Source: CAYLLN01 sp964384375
Lineage (GTDB): Bacteria > Planctomycetota > Planctomycetia > Pirellulales > Pirellulaceae
Assembly (NCBI GenBank): GCA_964384375.1
Contig: CAYLLN010000010.1
Coordinates: forward strand, 53,972 to 117,971
DNA length: 64,000 nucleotides
Direction of reading: 5' to 3'
The position numbers and the translations under genes are program-made. The stretch's first letter is position 1. Each line of letters opens with the position of its first letter. Under the pieces are notes generated by a model. The model had not been told where the DNA came from. It was given only the letters and a program-made list of their open reading frames with translations, and ran no database searches. This document shows, one piece after another, positions 51,082-59,689 of the stretch.

Positions 51082-53241
51082 CTAAGCGATCTCCAGCTCC
51101 TGCAAGAACTTGTTCAGCGATTCGCGGCTCGCATTCTCTTCGTCGAGCGCCGTCTTCGCCTGTTTGCGGAGCTGTTCGACGGCATCTTCCTGCTCGTTGA
51201 ACTTCGTCACGTAGCGGCGGAACAGATCCGAGTCCTTCGGCAACTGGGCCATATTCTGTCGAATCCGGTTCTGCTCGTCGAAGATCACCGTCACCTGCCG
51301 TTCGAGCTCCGCCCGCTTGGCCGCCAGGGCGGCGAGGCCCGCCTTCCGTTTGATCACTTCGGCAAGGGCGGCCTTCACCTTCTCACTGACTTGCGGCGCC
51401 TTGAGGTAAATCCCAATCGTGTTGTCATCGATGTTCCCGAGAGCCAGATACTGCACGTCGGTCCGCTCCTCGCGAATCACGAGGTCCGCCGGCTTCCCTG
51501 GCTCGGCTTGCACGGCAAAGCGATACAGGTCGCGGGTCTTCTCGGTCGGCTCCTTCGGCTCGATGAGCGTCCAGCCCTGATTGGCCGGGTATTCGATCAA
51601 AACTTTTTTCGCTTTTTTGCCAGAGTTCTTCACGACATACGACTGCTTTCGGCCATGTTTTCGCGTGACGTGCAGCGTGCCGCGGACGATCTTGGCTGCG
51701 ACGAGCTGCTCCGGCTCGCCGGTGCTCGTCGGGGCAACCTCCGTGTCCAGATCCATCGCGTAGCTGATCAGACGCTCGCTCCCCGCGGGGAGGGCCTGAA
51801 TCTGGGCATCGCCGGCATAAGCTCCATCGTCGAACACCGTGATCGGCCCCTGCATCAGGTGCAGATCGGTCGTGTTCTTCAGCCGGAGGCCGTTGAGCGG
51901 ATGCTTAGCATGCACGGCGGGGTTGTAGATCGAGACCTTCTCTCCCTCGACCGAGTCGTTCACGATCGGCAGCATCGCGCTCTTCTGCCGGCCGAGCGTG
52001 ACGGGGGTGGCAATGCGGTACTGAAACATCTCGCCGACATCGCCGGCCTGGGCGACCGACTGCACCGACTTGCCCATCGCCTCGGCCTTCATGTCGTCCA
52101 GTGACTTCGCTTGTTCGACAAATCGCCCGTCCGCGGCGAATCCGCCTCCTCCCAGGCCTCCCGAACGAGATTCCCGCGCCCGCCGGGCTCCAAAAGCAAG
52201 TGCGTTTGGATCGGCTCCGTCGGATGGAATGCCAAGCTGCTTCGCTTCGGCCAACCTTTCAAACTCCGCATTCGCCCCGGCTAAGTCCTGGTCGTACGTC
52301 CGCGGACGGAGCGACGCGAACAATTCCGGCTGCACGAGCGGCCGGTCGATATAGAGCGGCTGATAGAGGTCCATCACAAACGAGATCGGCCGGCCGCTGA
52401 TGAGCGTCAGTCCCACATCGTTCCAGTCCTCCTCGGTCGTGTTCTCAACGATTGCCCAACCCTGCAGCAGCGGCTTCTCGTCGGAAAGGACGAGGCGATA
52501 GCTCGTCTTCCAAATCGGGGACTCCTGAATGTAGCCGACGCGGACGGGCCGCTTCCCCTCGCCGGTGAAGCTGAGCATGACGCTCTTCTTGTCCATCGAC
52601 TTTCCGCTGGCGAGCACGAGCAGGGCTTGCCGCAAGTCCGCATCGAGCTTCGGATCAGCCAGCTTGATCTTGCCGACGGTATCGAGGGCAACGCTGCGCA
52701 GCCCTTCGTCGGTCAGCAGGTTGAGGAAAGCAACTTCGACGGTTTGATTCTCGCCGACCGGCCGCTGGCGCTTCTCAATACCGACGATCGTACCGGCAAT
52801 CTTCGTCGGGGCGTCGATCTCGATCTTCTCGCCACGAATCTGGGCAAGCAGATCGGCGAGCGTCGGGTCGCTCGTCAGGTCGATCGAAAATGTTCGGAGC
52901 GTCCGCGTGATCGGGTCCTTGCTGCCGTAGCTGACGGTCGAAATCCGCCCGCCGCCGTCATCTTGCAGCACCATGCTCTTCAAGAGGTCATTTATATCCC
53001 GCGTGTTGAACCGCAGATCGACGGTCGCGTCCCCCTCGACATCGCCCGTTCGCTCGTAGAACGCGACCCCCGAGCTGAACATCACGACCTTTTTGAGCGG
53101 AATCTCGGCCTTCCCCTCTTTGGCCTCGTCCTGTGCGAGAGCAGCCATTGGCGCTACCGCCAGAGCCGCAGCCGCCGTCGCTTTCATTAGCGCTGCGCGA
53201 ATTGCCAGTGCCAAACGAGGATTTCCGAAGCTGATCGCCAT
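51082..53241 (-). CDS. DUF4139 domain protein, exported
   Basis: A 719-aa protein with a signal peptide (about residues 10-36, ending ALAQDE) and AGGAGG 4-5 bases before ATG 53241. The N-terminal part is beta-rich (VVMFSSGVAFYERTGDVEGD); a DUF4139 module covers the centre, with SPIWKTSYRLVLSDEKPLLQ and GWAIVENTTEEDWNDVGLTL. The C-terminal about 110 residues are coiled coil (KAGLAALAAKRAELERQVTV). The family resembles mucoidy-inhibitor A-like proteins. Function unknown; probably periplasmic. Confidence 0.85.
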   Translation of the reverse strand: MAISFGNPRLALAIRAALMKATAAAALAVAPMAALAQDEAKEGKAEIPLKKVVMFSSGVAFYERTGDVEGDATVDLRFNTRDINDLLKSMVLQDDGGGRISTVSYGSKDPITRTLRTFSIDLTSDPTLADLLAQIRGEKIEIDAPTKIAGTIVGIEKRQRPVGENQTVEVAFLNLLTDEGLRSVALDTVGKIKLADPKLDADLRQALLVLASGKSMDKKSVMLSFTGEGKRPVRVGYIQESPIWKTSYRLVLSDEKPLLQGWAIVENTTEEDWNDVGLTLISGRPISFVMDLYQPLYIDRPLVQPELFASLRPRTYDQDLAGANAEFERLAEAKQLGIPSDGADPNALAFGARRARESRSGGLGGGGFAADGRFVEQAKSLDDMKAEAMGKSVQSVAQAGDVGEMFQYRIATPVTLGRQKSAMLPIVNDSVEGEKVSIYNPAVHAKHPLNGLRLKNTTDLHLMQGPITVFDDGAYAGDAQIQALPAGSERLISYAMDLDTEVAPTSTGEPEQLVAAKIVRGTLHVTRKHGRKQSYVVKNSGKKAKKVLIEYPANQGWTLIEPKEPTEKTRDLYRFAVQAEPGKPADLVIREERTDVQYLALGNIDDNTIGIYLKAPQVSEKVKAALAEVIKRKAGLAALAAKRAELERQVTVIFDEQNRIRQNMAQLPKDSDLFRRYVTKFNEQEDAVEQLRKQAKTALDEENASRESLNKFLQELEIA

Positions 53242-53801
53242 TTTTCCCTCCTATAAATCCCGTCCGGCAAATATAGCCGCGACCATTGGTCGCGCTGAAA
53301 GAAAGCCCTGATGACAAACCGACTCGTCCCAATCTACGCCGCCACGCTTACCGGTGTCGCCAATAAGACGACTCCACTCCCGCCAACGATTTCCCGCCAC
53401 ACACCTCCTCTTGTGGTCACAACCATTCATACTTTTTGGACTTTTAGGGGGTGATATGGAGGCATGGATTGACCGATGTTATTCTCCCGCAACGACTTGC
53501 GACAATCTCCAAAAACGCTCGAGTATGAATTGTATGAACGGCCATTCCCGTCCCCAGCAAAATTCGCCGTTCCGCTTCTTGAGAGCCATCAACGATGACT
53601 CCATCCAATTGGCAGTGCGGACGTGATCGTAGCGAAGAACCCCGAGGTCCGGCTCGGCAAGCCAGACCTACTTAACCTGCCCTTCAGGCTGGCTCCGCGC
53701 GCAATGCGATCACTAGCCAAACCACTACTAACATTAGATCATCCGTACACTACACTGTCAACAGGCATACCATATCTTGTAGGTTGGCAGACGACTGCCA
53801 A
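53242..53801. other. Intergenic region, 560 bases
   Basis: AT-richer than the neighbours. It contains the palindrome at 53279-53293, a GGTC...CGGCA...GACC hairpin at 53646-53668 related to those at 9801-9877, and a GTTGGCAG-ACGA-CTGCCAAC hairpin at 53783-53802 that overlaps the stop codon of the HINT gene. No convincing gene; the open frames on the plus strand lack family-like sequence. Confidence 0.6.
53279..53293. promoter_or_regulatory. GCGACC-ATT-GGTCGC palindrome upstream of the DUF4139 gene
   Basis: A 15-base palindrome 38 bases before ATG 53241. A TATATT-like -10 sequence lies just downstream on the minus strand, so the palindrome would fall in the -35/-10 spacer. Either an operator or a single-arm relative of the GACC/GGTC hairpins at 34017-34097. 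Confidence 0.35.
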
Positions 53802-55718
53802 CTAGCGCGGCAGTCCCGGCACGAGCGACTGCGTGGGCCGCCGGAATTCGTTGTCGTGGACCAGCAATCCTTCGTCGCCTACGAAATAGGAATTGAAATC
53901 CGCCACGACTAGATTGTGCGCCGGTTCGAGCTTCTCGAGCGGCTCGACGTTCTTGATCTCGACCGCACCGTTCAGGCTGTGCAGCCGATCCCCCGCCTTG
54001 AGTTCCTTGGCCATCTTCCAGCCGTGTCCGCTGACCCAGAAGGGGTGGCCCAATGTGGTGCTAACTGACTCCGCATCGGTCGCGATCTTGAGCACCTTGG
54101 TGGGCTGACGGAGCGTCGTCCGCAGGACCATCTTATAGGTCAACTCGCCGGTGTCCTGGTCTTGCGACAGTACGCGATCGCCGGCCTGGATGGTTTCAAT
54201 AGCCACGAGCCCCCGCTGCGTGCGAATCGGTGTTCCGGCAACGAAGCAGGAGCCCGCTGGCCGCTGCTGAACGCCAGAGAGCTTTGAATAGGCATACTCA
54301 TGCGCCGAATACTGCGAAACATTTGATACGTAAAGAAACTTCGTGGCGCGCGGCCAAGAGTATCCGTTGTAATCGCGCCACCAATCCCACCAGGCGACTG
54401 GACTCCGGGGATGTGCTTGACCCGTAGCGTCTTCGAGAACATCGAAGATTCGACGGTTGCTTTCAGTCGCCATTGAGTTCAGCTGCGATGTCTGCGTATC
54501 ACGAAGGAGTGCCTGAGTGGCGGCAAAACTCTGCTGCTCTCGAACAGCTTGCTCGGTCGAGCCGATGTGCATACGGCGATCAACTTGGATTCTGGTTGGT
54601 TCCGTGAATGGCGCGACGCTTCTTACATTCCTGCGGTCCGTTTCCCGACTGTGCGTGAACGAGGGGATCTCAACTTGGTGAGTGATTAAGAGTTGGTTTC
54701 CCGTCGGCCCTTCTCTTAGGACGGAGTGAACATAGGCCACCTTGCCGCTGCCGTCACGTCCGATTGCGAACTGGGAGCGAAAAGGCGCCACGAGAGCCCC
54801 CAAAAGCATGGGCACATATTCATGCTCGGGCCGCTCCTTGAGCGCTGCAATCGCCGCCTTCCGCGTCAGGGCGAATTCAGAGAGCACGGCGAAACGCAAC
54901 AGCGCTTCGGTGGCTTCAAAATGCGGAAATGTCGCGATCTTCTTAACGGCCTGCTCTTGAAACTCCCCCTTGCCGTCCAGCAAAAACGACTCCAGCGCAT
55001 GAATCATCGCCGGATCGTCGATCTGATGCAATTCTGTGATCGCGCGATCCCGTTTGGCGAAATCGGCGCCGTCGATGGCTATTTGCAACGTCTTCAACGG
55101 TGGCCGCCATTTGGCGAGCGCCTCCTCGATCGCCTTGATCGCCGCCTCGCGGGCAGCAACGTCCTCTTTCGTGAGCCACTGGCCGCCGACTTGCACCAAC
55201 CCCAACTGCTTGCGCGCGTCGTCCCGCATCTCGGACGTGGCATCTTTGCTTCCCAGCAGGCGGACGAAGTGCAACTTCGCCACGTCGCTCCAGCCTTGTT
55301 TGACGCACCACCGGGCCAGCGCCTGCAGCGCGCGTGCATCGGCAGCTCTGGCGCGCAGTTTGTCGTACTCCGCAAATCGCTTGTCCGCGGCAACCTGCGA
55401 TTCTGCGTCGGCGAGCGACAACCACTTATCGCCGACCCGTACGCGGGATTGATGCCAATTCACAACATCGAGATCGGGCGACTCTGCCGCGGCTTCTTCC
55501 AGCTTCGCCGTCCGCTGCGCGTTGTCCCCCAGCGTCTCCGCGTAGAGCGCCTGGCGAACCAGTTCGCGGGCCTCTTCGTCGCCGGCCGCGCGGGGCATCT
55601 TCTCCGCGGCGGGCGACCCCTTCCCAGCAGGTTTCTTTTCCACAGCCGTCGCGGCTGGCCCTCCGACGACGGCAACACCCGACAGTCCCAGAATGCAGAG
55701 CACGAGCGATCGGAACAT
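53802..55718 (-). CDS. Exported HEAT-like protein with C-terminal HINT domain
   Basis: A 638-aa protein with signal peptide (MFRSLVLCILGLSGVAVVGG). Residues about 45-320 are helical repeats (HEAT/TPR-like). A linker with Trp-rich WWDWWRDYNG (about 440) precedes a HINT domain at 491-623: it starts SCFVAGTPIRTQRGLVAIE (C491 nucleophile), has TTLGHPFW with H558, and ends LLVHDN (H621, N623), the full Hedgehog/intein autoprocessing set. A 15-residue tail (EFRRPTQSLVPGLPR) follows. Self-cleavage could release the tail or anchor the protein. No homing endonuclease. Confidence 0.85.
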   Translation of the reverse strand: MFRSLVLCILGLSGVAVVGGPAATAVEKKPAGKGSPAAEKMPRAAGDEEARELVRQALYAETLGDNAQRTAKLEEAAAESPDLDVVNWHQSRVRVGDKWLSLADAESQVAADKRFAEYDKLRARAADARALQALARWCVKQGWSDVAKLHFVRLLGSKDATSEMRDDARKQLGLVQVGGQWLTKEDVAAREAAIKAIEEALAKWRPPLKTLQIAIDGADFAKRDRAITELHQIDDPAMIHALESFLLDGKGEFQEQAVKKIATFPHFEATEALLRFAVLSEFALTRKAAIAALKERPEHEYVPMLLGALVAPFRSQFAIGRDGSGKVAYVHSVLREGPTGNQLLITHQVEIPSFTHSRETDRRNVRSVAPFTEPTRIQVDRRMHIGSTEQAVREQQSFAATQALLRDTQTSQLNSMATESNRRIFDVLEDATGQAHPRSPVAWWDWWRDYNGYSWPRATKFLYVSNVSQYSAHEYAYSKLSGVQQRPAGSCFVAGTPIRTQRGLVAIETIQAGDRVLSQDQDTGELTYKMVLRTTLRQPTKVLKIATDAESVSTTLGHPFWVSGHGWKMAKELKAGDRLHSLNGAVEIKNVEPLEKLEPAHNLVVADFNSYFVGDEGLLVHDNEFRRPTQSLVPGLPR

Positions 55719-55875
55719 CGCACACCTCCGTTGGCGCGGTTTCGGCGGGCCCCAGTCCGCCTGAATCCGCTAACATTCTACGGATTCCAAATCAGTACCG
55801 CTACAACGGGCTAAGAATGCCATCCAGACAGCCGGATTTTCAGCAATGTCAGCTGGCATAGGGAGTGTGCCTACC

Positions 55876-57258
55876 TTACGCCCGCGAGAGCAGCGTCAGC
55901 GCCACCGTCATATAGATGACGATCGCCACGATGTCGCTGAGGGCGGCGACGAACGGGTTGCTCATCAGCGCTGGGTCGAGGCCAAGACGTTTGAAGAGGA
56001 GCGGTAGGATGGAGCCGAAGACGGCGCCGCAGGTGACGACGAGGACGAGCGTGACTGGGACGACGGCCGGCCAGAGCAGATGGGCGTGGGCGGCCGTTTC
56101 GTTCCAGGTGACGACGACGGCGAGGACCATGCCGAGCAGGCCGAGCAGGCCGCCGAGCATGAGGCCGACAAGCAGTTCGCGCCACAGGATTTTCCGCCAA
56201 TCGCGGAGCGAGATATGGCCGTTCGTGAGAGCCGTGATGATGAGCGTCGCCGATTGGTTCCCCGTATTACCACCGCTTCCCATGATGAGCGGAATGAACG
56301 CGAAGAGCCACGCATAGGCGACGAGCTTCCCTTCGTAGAACTTGAGGGCGGTCGCCGTGAACATGCCGGTGGCGAACAAGACGGTCAGCCAGACGCCACG
56401 CTTCCACCAGAGCGTGACGAGGCTCGTTTGCAGGTAGCCGTCTTCGAGGGGGGCGACGGCGGCGGCTCGCTGGGCGTCTTCGGCAGCTTCCTGGCGGAAG
56501 GCGTCGATGACGTCGTCGTGCGTGATGATGCCGACAAGGCGGCGATGGTCATCGACGACGGGAATCGCGTGCAAGTCGTACTTCGCCACCTGCCGGGTGA
56601 CCTCGTCGCGTTCGTCGGTCGCGTTGACGATGATCAGGTCGGTGTTCATCAGGTCGCGGACGAGCTGCTCGGGGCGGCCAAGAGCCGTCAGCAACTTGCG
56701 CGCGGTGACGACCCCTTTCAGGCGCTGGTCCCGATCGACGACGTAGATGTAGTAGATCGTTTCCAGGTGCTCGGCTTCGCGGCTGAGCTCGTCGATGGCC
56801 CGGCGGACGGTCAACCCTTCGTCGATCATGGCGACTTCGGTCGTCATCATCGCGCCGGCCGTGTTCTCGGGATACGCTCGGAGGCGGAGGATTTCGCGCC
56901 GCTCATCGGCCGGGAGGAGCGGCAGGATTTCCTCGACGACCTCGGGCCGCACATCGTGCAACAGGTCCACCCGGTCGTCGGCCGGCAGATCGGCGAGCAG
57001 CTCGGCCACTTCCGAGCGGTCCTGCGTCTCGATGACGCTGACCTGCTTCTCGTGCGGGAAGTAGGCGAAGATCTCCTCGCGGAGCTTCAGATCGGCATGG
57101 CGAAGAACGGCCCAGGCGTCCCCCGGTTCGAGCCCCTCCATGAACTCGGCAGTGCGGGCGGGGTGCAGCGCGGTGCAGAATTCGCACAGCTCGGGCGCAT
57201 TGTTCTCGGCCAGCATTTCGCGCAGCTCGGTCAAGAACAACGTGATGACCATCGCCAA
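55876..57258 (-). CDS. mgtE: Magnesium transporter MgtE
   Basis: A 460-aa Mg2+ channel. The N-domain contains ELCEFCTALHPARTAEFMEG. Two CBS domains follow (about 140-265; YYIYVVDRDQRLKGVVTARK and LHAIPVVDDHRRLVGIITHD). Five membrane segments fill 285-460 with the ion-path motif LIMGSGGNTGNQSATLIITA. The cytosolic domains sense Mg2+ and close the channel (family knowledge). Normal length. Confidence 0.96.
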   Translation of the reverse strand: MAMVITLFLTELREMLAENNAPELCEFCTALHPARTAEFMEGLEPGDAWAVLRHADLKLREEIFAYFPHEKQVSVIETQDRSEVAELLADLPADDRVDLLHDVRPEVVEEILPLLPADERREILRLRAYPENTAGAMMTTEVAMIDEGLTVRRAIDELSREAEHLETIYYIYVVDRDQRLKGVVTARKLLTALGRPEQLVRDLMNTDLIIVNATDERDEVTRQVAKYDLHAIPVVDDHRRLVGIITHDDVIDAFRQEAAEDAQRAAAVAPLEDGYLQTSLVTLWWKRGVWLTVLFATGMFTATALKFYEGKLVAYAWLFAFIPLIMGSGGNTGNQSATLIITALTNGHISLRDWRKILWRELLVGLMLGGLLGLLGMVLAVVVTWNETAAHAHLLWPAVVPVTLVLVVTCGAVFGSILPLLFKRLGLDPALMSNPFVAALSDIVAIVIYMTVALTLLSRA

Positions 57259-57357
57259 AATCTAGCACCGCGGCCAGGGCAGTGCCGGGAAGAGCCAGCG
57301 AGCGCGCAAAGAATGAGTATCGGGCGGGGGCGGGAGGCTGTCAAAGGCGGGGAATTA

Positions 57358-57412
57358 AATGACCAATGAGGAGGCAGCACATTGGTCACTGAGGCTTGGT
57401 CATTGGTCATTT
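57358..57412. repeat. Inverted TGACCAA-type heptad repeats
   Basis: AAATGACCAATGA at about 57357-57369 faces TCATTGGTCATTT at about 57399-57411, with further units (CATTGGTCACTGAGGCTTGG) between. A stem of 13 bp can form. It ends two bases before the last codon of the kinase gene (stop 57415-57417), so it lies at that gene's 3' end and upstream of mgtE. Confidence 0.75.
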
Positions 57413-57414
57413 CC

Positions 57415-58791
57415 TCATGATCCCATCATCCGCATGGCGAGCGTGGCGATGAGCGCGCCGGCGACCATCGAGACAGGGATGGCGATGACGAGCGTCAGTG
57501 CGACGATTGCCGCGGGGGAAAGCTGATCGTCGAGGTCGATCGCCTGAGCGACCGGCAGCGGGCGGGGACGAATCGGCTTGAGCGATTTCGTGTCTTGGCC
57601 CGACGCGGAGACGGTTCCCTGCGAGACCTGGCTGGCGCTCGCGTCGGCACTGGCGGAGAGGCTGGCCGATTGCTCGCCGCCGTCGGTGTCCTGAGTGGGT
57701 TCTGCGTCTTCCGCCTCTGATGGAAGTGGGGCAGAAGACCACGGGGAAGTGATTGTCGTGCGAGCGCTGATGAGCGTGCCGGCGTCGGCGAACTGCTCCA
57801 ACCGGGCGACTACTTCGGCAGCCGATTGGATGCGGACCTTGGGATCCTTCTCCATCATGTCGCCCAGGACTTCGACGAATTCCTCCTGCAGATCGACGTT
57901 TAGCCGGCGGGGATGCCAGGGGGTGTCATACAGGTGCTTCTTCGCCTTGGCAGCGGGGTTGCCGCCGGGGAAGGGGACCTTGCCGCAAACCGCGTAATAG
58001 AGCGTGCAGCCGAGCGAGTAGATGTCGGAGTTGTGCGTGATATCGCCTGGGGAGCGAATCTGTTCGGGCGAGAGGTAGTCGGCCGTGCCCACGATCTTGC
58101 CCGCCCGCGGGTCGTTCTCGGCATCGTGTACGAAGCCGGCCAGACCGAGGTCGGAGACTTTGGCNNNNNNNNNNATGTTGCCGGGTTTGATGTCGCGGTG
58201 GATGAGGCCGCGCTTGTGGGCGTAGTCGAGTCCGCGGGCCGCCTGCAGGATGACACTCGCCGCCTGCCGCTGGGTCAGCCTCCCTTGCGAACGAACGAGC
58301 CGCCGCAAGTCAGTGCCGGGAACGTATTCGACGACAATGTAGGGAGTGCTGCCGTCGCGAGCGAAGTCATAGACGCGGACGAGGTTCGGATGGTCGAGTT
58401 GAGCCTGCGTGCGGGCCTCGCGCATGAAGTTGTTGATTGCCTCGGGTGTCGCCCGTTCAAGCGGCAGCGTCTTGATGGCGCACTCGCGTCCGAGGACCTG
58501 ATGCACGCCCCGATAGACCCGCCCCATGCCACCCTGACCGATCCAGTCGGTGATGATGTACTGGCCGAGCGTGAACTTGTTGCGGCCGGTTTTCAGCTCC
58601 TTGACCTGATAGACGGTCAGAACCCCCATCTCGATCAGCCGGTTGGAGAGGGCCTCGTCGTCCACTTCGACCAGCGGCACGGCAGCTCCGCCGGCATCTG
58701 CCTGGATCGACGCAATCGCCTGGTCGAGCTGGTCCTGCGTTACCAGCTGACTAATGAGTGCGTGATTGCGAAAAGTCGATCGAACGGCCAC
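57415..58791 (-). CDS. Membrane-anchored Ser/Thr protein kinase (interrupted by an assembly gap)
   Basis: About 458 residues, GTG start 58791 with GAGG upstream. A 75-residue N-terminal helical extension precedes the kinase: P-loop WIGQGGMGRVYRG, catalytic Lys in ECAIKTL, HRDIKPGN catalytic loop, SDLGLAGFV (DLG in place of DFG) and SPEQIRSPGDI. A membrane segment near the C-terminus (about 430-452). The 10 undetermined bases fall between HRDIKPGN and AKVSDLG; most kinases have about eight residues there, so some sequence is missing. Pkn2-type regulators are common in planctomycetes. Confidence 0.9.
   Translation of the reverse strand: MAVRSTFRNHALISQLVTQDQLDQAIASIQADAGGAAVPLVEVDDEALSNRLIEMGVLTVYQVKELKTGRNKFTLGQYIITDWIGQGGMGRVYRGVHQVLGRECAIKTLPLERATPEAINNFMREARTQAQLDHPNLVRVYDFARDGSTPYIVVEYVPGTDLRRLVRSQGRLTQRQAASVILQAARGLDYAHKRGLIHRDIKPGNXXXXAKVSDLGLAGFVHDAENDPRAGKIVGTADYLSPEQIRSPGDITHNSDIYSLGCTLYYAVCGKVPFPGGNPAAKAKKHLYDTPWHPRRLNVDLQEEFVEVLGDMMEKDPKVRIQSAAEVVARLEQFADAGTLISARTTITSPWSSAPLPSEAEDAEPTQDTDGGEQSASLSASADASASQVSQGTVSASGQDTKSLKPIRPRPLPVAQAIDLDDQLSPAAIVALTLVIAIPVSMVAGALIATLAMRMMGS
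58165..58174. other. Run of 10 N: assembly gap in the kinase gene
   Basis: Ten consecutive undetermined bases, a usual placeholder length. Frame is kept by chance across it, but the kinase loop around it appears about four codons short, so the real gap is probably longer (about 22 bases). Nearby translation should be treated with caution. Confidence 0.95.
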
Positions 58792-59259
58792 GGCATCCCT
58801 CGGACGAGACTTTCAGTATGACGCATTGGCGGAAAGTTGCGATGAGTCGCGCCTCGGAATTTGGACGCTGGTTCAGGCCAACGAAATACCAACCCGACGT
58901 GCAATCGAGGAAATCGCGGCAGCAAGGAACCGCCTCGCTGGCGCGTCGGGTTAATGTCGGTGTCCCGCACCTTACCCAATGTGAAACTTTGACGATTCTG
59001 ACAGCAGTGCCAGCTAGACACTTAGGCGCATGCAACTTTTGGCCCTGCACAAGTTTTGTGCAAGCGGTCCATTGCTGGCAAACCCGGCAGGGGTGACGAA
59101 TTTTGGGCACGCTGGCTTTGCTATCGCTAAGTGCAAGCATGACAACGACATCGGTGCTGCTCTTGACTTGATTTCTAATTTTTGTCAAACCCCAGCCCCG
59201 GTGGCTTCGGAGGTTTCACCGAAACCCGTTTTATCCCGCACGACTGGAAGGAGCCGGCA
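58792..59259. other. Intergenic region, 468 bases
   Basis: No convincing gene between the divergent kinase and RHH genes. A perfect 17-base palindrome TGCACAA-GTT-TTGTGCA is at 59046-59062 and could be an operator or part of a leader. A TTGAC...GTCAA inverted repeat is near 59165-59189. No RNA gene recognised. Confidence 0.55.
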
Positions 59260-59670
59260 ATGGAGATGGCTGTAGCAACCCCCGTTCAGCCCCACGAAGA
59301 TCGCACCCACACTGCCCAGCGGATCGCTGGGGAGATGTTCCAGCAGCAGCCTGACTGGATCACGTTCTTCCGTGAGGTTCTTGGCGTCGATGGCCTGGTT
59401 CGCCGGCTGTTTGCCACGCCTGAAGAGTTAGCGGCATTCGAGAAGACCGCCCAGTACGGCGAAATTCAGCTCATGCTGGCCCGCCTCCGCGAACGCGGTG
59501 CGATGGCCGAAGGAAAGGAGCCGACGCGTGTGATCACCGTTCGCCTGCCCAAGAGCCTGCACGAGTCGCTCCGGGCCGAAGCCCACGACCGGAAGACCAG
59601 CATGAACCAGCTTTGCATCAGCAAGCTGCTGCATGTGATCAATGGCGAGTTGGTGCCGGTGGAAGATTAG
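59260..59670 (+). CDS. Ribbon-helix-helix (HicB/CopG-like) protein
   Basis: A 136-aa protein; ATG 59260 is set by a GGAAGGAG site 6 bases upstream. The C-terminal part is a ribbon-helix-helix fold: TRVITVRLPKSLHESLRAEA (89-108) and SMNQLCISKLLHVI (114-127), as in HicB/CopG DNA-binding antitoxins. The N-terminal 80 residues (FFREVLGVDGLVRRLFATPE) are helical and not recognised. No toxin is adjacent, so it may be a stand-alone regulator. Autoregulation at the palindromes upstream is possible. Confidence 0.8.
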   Translation: MEMAVATPVQPHEDRTHTAQRIAGEMFQQQPDWITFFREVLGVDGLVRRLFATPEELAAFEKTAQYGEIQLMLARLRERGAMAEGKEPTRVITVRLPKSLHESLRAEAHDRKTSMNQLCISKLLHVINGELVPVED

Positions 59671-59689
59671 GATCGTCGGTAAGTGCCAT

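Noticed and set aside
53802..55718. HINT domain as an inserted intein
   Set aside because: There is no host protein sequence continuing after N623 beyond 15 residues and no endonuclease, so it is a terminal HINT domain rather than an intein.
56080..57369. 429-aa plus-strand frame opposite mgtE
   Set aside because: Shadow of mgtE, whose motifs are unambiguous.
21575..57412. Heptad repeats as a CRISPR array
   Set aside because: Units are 7 bases in direct tandem with no spacers and no cas genes are present.
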